Shown here in pieces: positions 41,475 to 46,805 of a stretch of DNA of 46,805 nt. Source of the DNA: an uncultured Bacteroidota bacterium (GTDB taxonomy: Bacteria; Bacteroidota; Bacteroidia; Flavobacteriales; Flavobacteriaceae); the NCBI GenBank assembly GCA_937136025.1, contig CAKZOC010000266.1, positions 1-46,805 of the forward strand. Direction: 5' to 3'. A program made the position numbers and the translations under genes. Positions within the stretch are counted from its first letter, which is position 1. Every line of letters starts with the position of its first letter. Below the pieces are notes generated by a model. It was given only the letters and a program-made list of their open reading frames with translations. It made no database searches and had not been told where the DNA came from.

Positions 41475-42716
41475 GTGGATACAACTATTTTAAACCAGGT
41501 AGCAGCAGATTTTGGAGCTCCCCTCTACCTCTACGATTCGGCGACGATACAATCTCAATTTGAAAGGCTTACAAAGGCCTTTAAGTCTGTCCCGCGCCTG
41601 AAACTCAATTATGCCGCGAAAGCCCTTTCCAATGTGAGTATCCTCCGGTTGATGAAACATCTGGGCAGCGGTCTGGATACAGTGTCTATTCAGGAAGTAC
41701 AACTCGGCTTGCTCGCGGGTTTTTCACCGGAAGAAATCATCTATACGCCAAATGGGGTATCCCTGAAGGAACTCGAAGAGGCAGCTGCGCTGGGCGTTCA
41801 AATAAACATTGATAACCTCTCGGTACTCGAACAATTCGGATCGAGCCATCCTCAGGTTCCGGTTTGTATCCGGATCAATCCCCATGTAATGGCCGGGGGT
41901 CACTCCAATATCTCAGTAGGCCATATCGATTCTAAATTCGGGATTAGCATTCACCAAATTCCTCATTTATTGAGGATCGTGGAACTCACCGGGATGAAAA
42001 TAAACGGGATTCATATGCATACCGGAAGTGATATTCTGGATATCGAAGTTTTCCTGTATGCCTCAGAGATTCTCTTCGAAACGGCTAAGAATTTTAAAGA
42101 CCTCGATTTTATTGATTTCGGCAGTGGTTTTAAAGTACCCTATAAAGAGGGGGACATTCAGACGAATGTGGAAGAATTGGGTCTTAAACTGGGAAATCGG
42201 TTTAATGCATTTTGCAAGGAATACGGAAAGGATCTGGTTCTGGCTTTTGAACCGGGGAAATTCCTGGTCAGTCAGGCCGGGTTTTTTCTGGCGCGAGTCA
42301 ATGTGGTCAAACAAACGACATCTACCGTTTTTGCACAAATCGATTCCGGGTTCAATCATCTGATAAGACCCATGTTCTACGGCGCATCCCATGAAATCAT
42401 AAACATTTCAAACCCTGGCGGGAAAGAGCGGTATTATTCTGTGGTGGGGTATATTTGCGAAACGGATACCTTTGGAAATAACCGGAGGATCAATGAGATC
42501 TCAGAAGGAGATCTGCTGTGCTTCAAAAATGCCGGGGCCTATTGTTTTACCATGGCCAGCAATTACAATTCCAGATTCCGGCCCGCCGAAGTCCTGTGGC
42601 ACCAGGGAAAAGCACATTTAATTCGGGAGCATGAAACCTTTGAAGATATCACCCGGAATCAGGTGGATCCTGCAGGCCTCTTTGAAGATATGAAAAGTGC
42701 GGTAAACATAAAATAA
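41475..42716 (+). CDS. lysA: Diaminopimelate decarboxylase
   Basis: LysA is the PLP enzyme that makes L-lysine from meso-diaminopimelate, the last step of the route that includes DapD. It has FGAPLYLYDSATI, the PLP-binding Lys in KLNYAAKALSN, the GIHMHTGSDI block, FIDFGSGFKVPY (phosphate-binding Gly stretch), AFEPGKFLV and the C-terminal ICETDTFGNNRRI and GAYCFTMASNYNSR blocks. The start is placed at GTG 41475 (MDTTILNQVAADFG). The TTG at 41454 in the same frame lies within the -7 box. Confidence 0.92.
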   Translation: MDTTILNQVAADFGAPLYLYDSATIQSQFERLTKAFKSVPRLKLNYAAKALSNVSILRLMKHLGSGLDTVSIQEVQLGLLAGFSPEEIIYTPNGVSLKELEEAAALGVQINIDNLSVLEQFGSSHPQVPVCIRINPHVMAGGHSNISVGHIDSKFGISIHQIPHLLRIVELTGMKINGIHMHTGSDILDIEVFLYASEILFETAKNFKDLDFIDFGSGFKVPYKEGDIQTNVEELGLKLGNRFNAFCKEYGKDLVLAFEPGKFLVSQAGFFLARVNVVKQTTSTVFAQIDSGFNHLIRPMFYGASHEIINISNPGGKERYYSVVGYICETDTFGNNRRINEISEGDLLCFKNAGAYCFTMASNYNSRFRPAEVLWHQGKAHLIREHETFEDITRNQVDPAGLFEDMKSAVNIK

Positions 42717-42770
42717 ACGGGCGTTTTAGACGTTAGGATTTAAATGTGCCCAAGCATTATGAACATTACC

Positions 42771-43295
42771 ATGAAGAAGACTCTGTATTTTATTTTTCTG
42801 CCCTGTTTGTTCTTACTGACAACTTTTGGAACACAGGCCCAGGAAGTCTCCTGGATGTCCTGGGAGGAAGCTGTGCAAACAGTCGCCGCAGAAGGCGGGC
42901 AAAAGAAAATCTTTATCGATGTATACACCGATTGGTGCGGATGGTGCAAGAAAATGGATAAAGACACCTTTCAGAATCCGGAAGTCGCTGCGTACATGCA
43001 GGAGAATTTCTATATGGTCAAATTAGATGCCGAGCAGAAAGACCCCATAGAATATAACGGAAAGACCTATACCTACGTGGCCTCCGGGCGCCGGGGGTAT
43101 CACCAGCTCGCCGCTGCCCTTTTACAGGGACAACTCAGTTACCCAACGGTGGTTTTCCTCGATGAAGACCTCAGAATGCTGTCACCGGTTCCCGGGTATC
43201 AAAAGCCCGGAGAATTTCTTAAAATAGCCCGGTATTTCGGGGAGGATATTTACAAACAAAAGGACTGGGAAGCCTATACGGTTGAAGGCCGGTAA
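42771..43295 (+). CDS. Exported thioredoxin-fold protein with CGWC motif
   Basis: The 174-residue protein has a signal peptide (LYFIFLPCLFLLTTFGTQAQ) and one thioredoxin-like domain with the redox motif DWCGWCKKMDKDTF, followed by LSYPTVVFLDEDL (cis-Pro). It belongs to the DUF255/thioredoxin-7-like group found in the periplasm of Bacteroidetes. The start is set at 42771 (MKKTLYF); ATGs at 42759 and 42744 would only lengthen the N-region. It follows lysA by about 55 bp in the same direction and may share its transcript. Confidence 0.87.
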   Translation: MKKTLYFIFLPCLFLLTTFGTQAQEVSWMSWEEAVQTVAAEGGQKKIFIDVYTDWCGWCKKMDKDTFQNPEVAAYMQENFYMVKLDAEQKDPIEYNGKTYTYVASGRRGYHQLAAALLQGQLSYPTVVFLDEDLRMLSPVPGYQKPGEFLKIARYFGEDIYKQKDWEAYTVEGR

Positions 43296-43466
43296 TCCGA
43301 TCGGCGTTTCTGCCGCCTGAAGACCATTAGTTTCAGAATTTTGCCGGAATCCCAAAGGCAACTATCTACTTGTTCCCAAGCATTGAGTTAATCGCAAGGA
43401 TGCGATCCTATCCTTAAATCCAATTGACAGAGGCAATCACTTCCCCTAGACGTCCATCAGACGTCC

Positions 43467-44939
43467 TCACCTGCTGTAGTTCGGTGATTCTTTGGTAATA
43501 GTAACATCGTGCGGGTGGCTTTCGTGAATTCCACTGGCCGTGATTTTAATGAACCTGCCATTTTCCTGAAGGGTCCGGATATCACCTGCCCCGCAATACC
43601 CCATTCCGGCGCGCAGCCCTCCGACAAACTGGTGAATACTCTCAAAAAGATCTCCTTTATAAGGTACCCTTCCGACGATCCCTTCGGGGACCAGTTTTTT
43701 AATATCGTCTTCAACATCCTGGAAATACCGGTCCTTAGACCCGTGCTTCATCGCCTCTACAGAACCCATCCCCCGGTAGGATTTGAATTTTCGTCCTTCG
43801 TAAATGATCGTCTCGCCGGGAGATTCTTTAGTACCCGCCAACAAAGAACCGAGCATTACCGTGTCCGCTCCTGCCGCAATGGCCTTGGGGATATCTCCGG
43901 TATAGCGAATCCCGCCATCTGCAATAACCGGCACGCCACTGCCTTTAATGGCTTCAGCCACCTCCAGCACGGCCGAAAATTGAGGAAAGCCAACGCCTGC
44001 CACAACCCGGGTCGTACAAATAGACCCCGGGCCAATACCTACCTTCACCGCATCGGCACCCGCATCTACCAGATAGCGCGCGGCTTCGGCCGTCGCAATG
44101 TTACCCACAATCACATCGAGATCGGGAAAAGCCTTTTTGACTTCCTTTAAAATTTGCACCACCCCACGCGTATGTCCGTGAGCCGTGTCAATCACTATGG
44201 CGTCTACTCCTGCTCCGACAAGAGCCGTTGCCCGTTCCACGGCATCTCCGGTAACTCCTATGGCGGCAGCGACCCGCAGGCGCCCATAGGAATCCTTATT
44301 GGCAATGGGCTTTTGAGTCAGTTTGGTAATATCTCTGAACGTAATTAATCCGACGAGTTTATAATCCGCATCCACCACGGGAAGCTTTTCAATTTTATTC
44401 TCCTGCAGGATGTCTTCGGCCTCTTCCAAAGAAGTCCCCTGCCCCACAGTGACCAGATTTTCCGAGGTCATTACCTCTGAAATAGGTCTGTCGTTGTTCT
44501 TTTCAAACCGCAGATCCCGATTGGTGACAATCCCGATCAGGCGACCCAAATCATCAACAATTGGAATACCGCCAATGCTGTGTTCCCGCATACTCGATTT
44601 GGCATCCTGAACAACTGCATCCAGGGGTAAGGTCACAGGATCGAGGATCATGCCGCTCTCGGCCCGCTTTACTTTGCGGACCTTCATGGCCTGGCCTTCA
44701 ATGCTCATATTTTTATGTAAAACTCCAATACCTCCTTCCCGGGCGATAGCAATCGCCATTCTAGATTCGGTAACGGTATCCATAGCCGCGGAAACAATAG
44801 GGATGTTGATCTGGATATTCCGGGTAAACTGAGTTCGGATATCTACTTCTCTGGGGAGTACTTCGGAGTAATTGGGAACCAGGAGAACGTCGTCGTACGT
44901 GAGGCCTTCTCCCAGAATTTTGGCGCGGTGAGCTTCCAT
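43467..44939 (-). CDS. guaB: IMP dehydrogenase
   Basis: GuaB oxidises IMP to XMP, the committed step of GMP synthesis. The 490-residue protein has [20 protein letters not shown] and [23 protein letters not shown] at the start, two CBS domains (~95-205), the substrate loop [18 protein letters not shown] with the catalytic Cys, [12 protein letters not shown], and the [11 protein letters not shown] flap. A perfect -7 box and a palindrome lie in its short leader. It is monocistronic and convergent with the thioredoxin-like gene. Confidence 0.97.
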   Translation of the reverse strand: MEAHRAKILGEGLTYDDVLLVPNYSEVLPREVDIRTQFTRNIQINIPIVSAAMDTVTESRMAIAIAREGGIGVLHKNMSIEGQAMKVRKVKRAESGMILDPVTLPLDAVVQDAKSSMREHSIGGIPIVDDLGRLIGIVTNRDLRFEKNNDRPISEVMTSENLVTVGQGTSLEEAEDILQENKIEKLPVVDADYKLVGLITFRDITKLTQKPIANKDSYGRLRVAAAIGVTGDAVERATALVGAGVDAIVIDTAHGHTRGVVQILKEVKKAFPDLDVIVGNIATAEAARYLVDAGADAVKVGIGPGSICTTRVVAGVGFPQFSAVLEVAEAIKGSGVPVIADGGIRYTGDIPKAIAAGADTVMLGSLLAGTKESPGETIIYEGRKFKSYRGMGSVEAMKHGSKDRYFQDVEDDIKKLVPEGIVGRVPYKGDLFESIHQFVGGLRAGMGYCGAGDIRTLQENGRFIKITASGIHESHPHDVTITKESPNYSR

Positions 44940-44940
44940 A

Positions 44941-44959
44941 GCAATTAAGGATTAATTGC
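44941..44959. promoter_or_regulatory. Perfect palindrome between the guaB -7 box and start codon
   Basis: GCAATTAA (44941-44948) and TTAATTGC (44952-44959) are a perfect 8-bp inverted repeat with a 3-bp spacer. It lies directly next to the guaB ATG and covers the expected transcription start, the place for a repressor operator. Confidence 0.5.
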
Positions 44960-44962
44960 ATG

Positions 44963-44995
44963 CAAAGATACTACTTTTCAAAGAAGGAAAGCGAA
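44963..44995 (-). promoter_or_regulatory. Putative guaB promoter
   Basis: A perfect minus-strand -7 box TATCTTTG (44970-44963) is preceded at 21 bp by TTCG (44995-44992), one base off TTTG. The start codon is 23 bp further on. Confidence 0.5.
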
Positions 44996-45062
44996 TTGTA
45001 TCTGCGACCCTTCCAACCTCCCTCAGGGCGATGGAAAATCATGAGAATTTAACAAGGTTTCA

Positions 45063-45093
45063 TTTGGGGATTTATAACGAGATTTTATATTTG
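45063..45093 (+). promoter_or_regulatory. Consensus Bacteroidetes promoter for the TonB-dependent receptor
   Basis: TTTG (45063-45066), a 19-bp spacer and TATATTTG (45086-45093) match the consensus exactly. The expected transcription start is near 45099, about 35 bp before the ATG. Confidence 0.7.
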
Positions 45094-45101
45094 CATTATA
45101 T

Positions 45102-45124
45102 TTATTTAGATTTAATATAAATAA
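45102..45124. promoter_or_regulatory. Fur-like operator palindrome at the receptor promoter
   Basis: The 23-bp sequence centred on 45113 is a palindrome with one mismatched pair (G109/A117 of 45xxx). Its core ATTTAGATTTAATATAAAT resembles AT-rich Fur boxes. It lies just after the expected transcription start. Confidence 0.5.
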
Positions 45125-45133
45125 TATAGTGCC

Positions 45134-46805
45134 ATGAAAACCAACCTCAGCATTTTCTTCGCTCTATGGACTGCCCTCCTCTTTTCCCAGCAACAAGACA
45201 CCACGGCGTTGGGCACCCCTGTCACCCTGAATGAGGTGGTCCTCGAAGCCCGCGTCATTTTCGGAAGCAAATTTGTCGCCCGCAACCGCACAGGGTCTTC
45301 CTATTATATTTCCCCGGAAGAAATTGAGAAATTTAATTATACGGATGTCAGCCGCGTTCTGCGCGCTGTACCCGGGGTCAATGTCGTTGAGGAAGATGGC
45401 TTTGGCCTGAGGCCGAATATCAGCCTGAGGGGCACCTCCCCGGAACGGAGTGCAAAAATCACCCTCATGGAAGACGGGGTCCTGATTGCTCCCGCCCCGT
45501 ATAGTGCCCCGGCGGCTTATTATTTTCCGACCATAGCCCGAATGCAGGCCGTGGAAGTTTTAAAGGGAAGCAGCCAGGTGCAATACGGGCCCTATACCAC
45601 AGGAGGCGCCATAAATATGCTCAGCACCGAAGTTCCAGAGTCCTTCGGGGCCTTTCTCAATACGAGTTACGGGAGCTTTCAAAGCGCTCGCCTGCACGCT
45701 CAATTCGGCGACAGCAGGAAGAATTTTGGGTATGCTATTGAATACCTGAATTACAGTTCGGACGGTTTTAAAAATCTCGATGGTGGCGGGGATACGGGCT
45801 TTAACAAAAATGACCTCGTCGCTAAATTCCGCGTAAATACCAATCCTGAAGCCAAAGTCCGCCAAGCCCTGGAACTGAAATTTCAATATGCAGATGAAGA
45901 CTCAGATGAAACGTACCTGGGACTCACTCAGGATGATTTTGAGGCGGAGCCTTTCCGGCGGTATGCCGGATCCCAGGAAGATCTGATGACTACAGAACAC
46001 ATACAATTTACACTGACCCACACACTGGATTTTAGTGAAAATTTCAGGATCAGCACCGTAGCCTATAGAAATGATTTTAAACGGAACTGGTATAAACTCG
46101 ATTACCTGACCCTGAATGGGGATCGGGAAAGCATTTCAGATATACTGGAAGATCCCATCGCTTTTGACACCTACTATCAAGTGGTTAGCGGAGCTGCAGA
46201 CAGTCCTGCCGACGCCCTGTCCCTGAAAAACAACAACAGGCAATACCTCTCCACGGGCATCCAAACCAAACTGGACTATCACTGGACCGGAAAAAAGACC
46301 TTTCACGACATAGAGGTCGGCCTCAGGTACCATTATGACGATGAAGACCGGTTTCAGTGGCTGGACGATTACGCCATGGTCAACAGCCAGTTACGCCTGA
46401 CCACGGAAGGTATTCCCGGAACAGATGCCAACCGGATAAGCGATGCACGGGCTTTTGCAGCCTTTACCATGTATAAATTTAAAACCGGGAACCTGACCCT
46501 CACCCCTGGGATACGCTATGAAAATATGACCCTCGGGAGAACCGATTACGGCAGTTCGGACCCGAACAGGACGGGTGCTGATATCTCTGAGCGGGAAAAT
46601 CAGGTGGATATTTTTATACCTGGTGTCGGTTTTAATTACAATTTTGAGAAACTATCCGTATTCGGTGGTGTGCATAAAGGATTTGCTCCTCCGGGAAGTG
46701 AAGAAGGAGAAAATCCAGAGGAGAGCATCAATTATGAATTGGGGTCTCGTTTCGCCCTTGGAAATTTCAGCGGGGAAATTGTGGGGTTTTTTAATGATTA
46801 TAGCA
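45134..46805 (+). CDS. FecA-like TonB-dependent outer membrane receptor (3' end outside window)
   Basis: The first 557 residues of a TonB-dependent receptor are present. After a signal peptide (IFFALWTALLFSQ), the plug domain shows SRVLRAVPGVNVVEEDGFGLRPNISLRGTSPERSAKIT, LMEDGVLIAPAPYSAPAAYYFP and VEVLKGSSQVQYGPYTTGGAIN. Beta-barrel strands follow until the window ends. The plug pattern is that of ferric-citrate-type (FecA) receptors. No carboxypeptidase-like N-terminal domain is present, so it is not SusC-like. A consensus promoter and an AT-rich palindrome suggest iron-dependent control. The real substrate is unproven. Confidence 0.9.
   Translation, partial: MKTNLSIFFALWTALLFSQQQDTTALGTPVTLNEVVLEARVIFGSKFVARNRTGSSYYISPEEIEKFNYTDVSRVLRAVPGVNVVEEDGFGLRPNISLRGTSPERSAKITLMEDGVLIAPAPYSAPAAYYFPTIARMQAVEVLKGSSQVQYGPYTTGGAINMLSTEVPESFGAFLNTSYGSFQSARLHAQFGDSRKNFGYAIEYLNYSSDGFKNLDGGGDTGFNKNDLVAKFRVNTNPEAKVRQALELKFQYADEDSDETYLGLTQDDFEAEPFRRYAGSQEDLMTTEHIQFTLTHTLDFSENFRISTVAYRNDFKRNWYKLDYLTLNGDRESISDILEDPIAFDTYYQVVSGAADSPADALSLKNNNRQYLSTGIQTKLDYHWTGKKTFHDIEVGLRYHYDDEDRFQWLDDYAMVNSQLRLTTEGIPGTDANRISDARAFAAFTMYKFKTGNLTLTPGIRYENMTLGRTDYGSSDPNRTGADISERENQVDIFIPGVGFNYNFEKLSVFGGVHKGFAPPGSEEGENPEESINYELGSRFALGNFSGEIVGFFNDYS

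Noticed and set aside
43440..43466. Repeated GACGTC motifs after guaB as a terminator
   Set aside because: They can pair, but no T-tract follows on the minus strand. The repeat is short enough to be chance.

Overview
The window looks like a chromosomal segment of a marine-type member of the Bacteroidetes, most likely family Flavobacteriaceae, with a GC content judged by eye near 48-50 %. Supporting signs are a type IX secretion (type B) C-terminal sorting domain, a FecA-like TonB-dependent receptor, small DUF5606 and DUF2853 proteins, many exported lipoproteins, weak Shine-Dalgarno sites, and several promoters with the Bacteroidetes pattern TTTG-N19/20-TAnnTTTG. No rRNA, tRNA, CRISPR array, prophage or intact insertion sequence was found. 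Most of the window is housekeeping DNA.

Layout. Positions 1-~330 are GC-rich and encode a fragment of a proteobacterial-type NodT/OprM efflux channel. This abruptly joins a truncated flavobacterial ABC permease, so the left edge is probably a chimeric join. From 0.3 to 4.3 kb lie an ABC export pair divergent from a TesA-like lipoprotein esterase, a small secreted protein, a cytosolic M23-type protein and MsrA. At 4.3-7 kb is an ECF sigma factor / membrane anti-sigma / coiled-coil adhesin-like lipoprotein operon. At 7-9.7 kb are GalM, a DUF2911 protein and MeaB. At 9.7-14 kb is a lipid-carrier glycosylation group: polyprenyl-phosphate-type GT2, flippase-like protein, GT39 and PAP2 phosphatase. 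At 14-21 kb are a MATE transporter, MazG, a divergent D-aminoacylase-like lipoprotein, DUF2853, an SGNH hydrolase and a GH20 hexosaminidase. At 21-26 kb are DUF5606, Def, RuvX, DapD and two convergent glycosyltransferases. At 25.5-29.6 kb is a cca-ctaA-(pRiA4 ORF-3-like)-NdpA cluster. At 29.7-33.6 kb are an esterase, a cryptic kinase-like protein and an ABC-2 transporter. At 33.7-39 kb are a T9SS cargo, UvrB, Hsp20, a TerB-like protein and a small secreted protein. At 39.4-46.8 kb are SucC, a LON-domain protein, LysA, a thioredoxin-like protein, GuaB and the start of a FecA-like receptor.

How the genes work together. DapD and LysA belong to the diaminopimelate/lysine route. MsrA, UvrB, RuvX, Hsp20 and MazG serve repair and quality control. 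The glycosyltransferase, flippase and phosphatase genes point to envelope glycan building, and GH20, SGNH and D-aminoacylase-like lipoproteins to processing of glycans or peptidoglycan outside the cytoplasm.

The observations most worth following up are the protein-kinase-like motif set in the uncharacterised protein at 30633-31715, the adhesin-like protein split by a coiled coil in the sigma operon, the D-aminoacylase homologue without its HxH metal motif, palindromes at the guaB and fecA-like promoters, start-site problems in the sigma factor and lysA, and the chimeric left edge.
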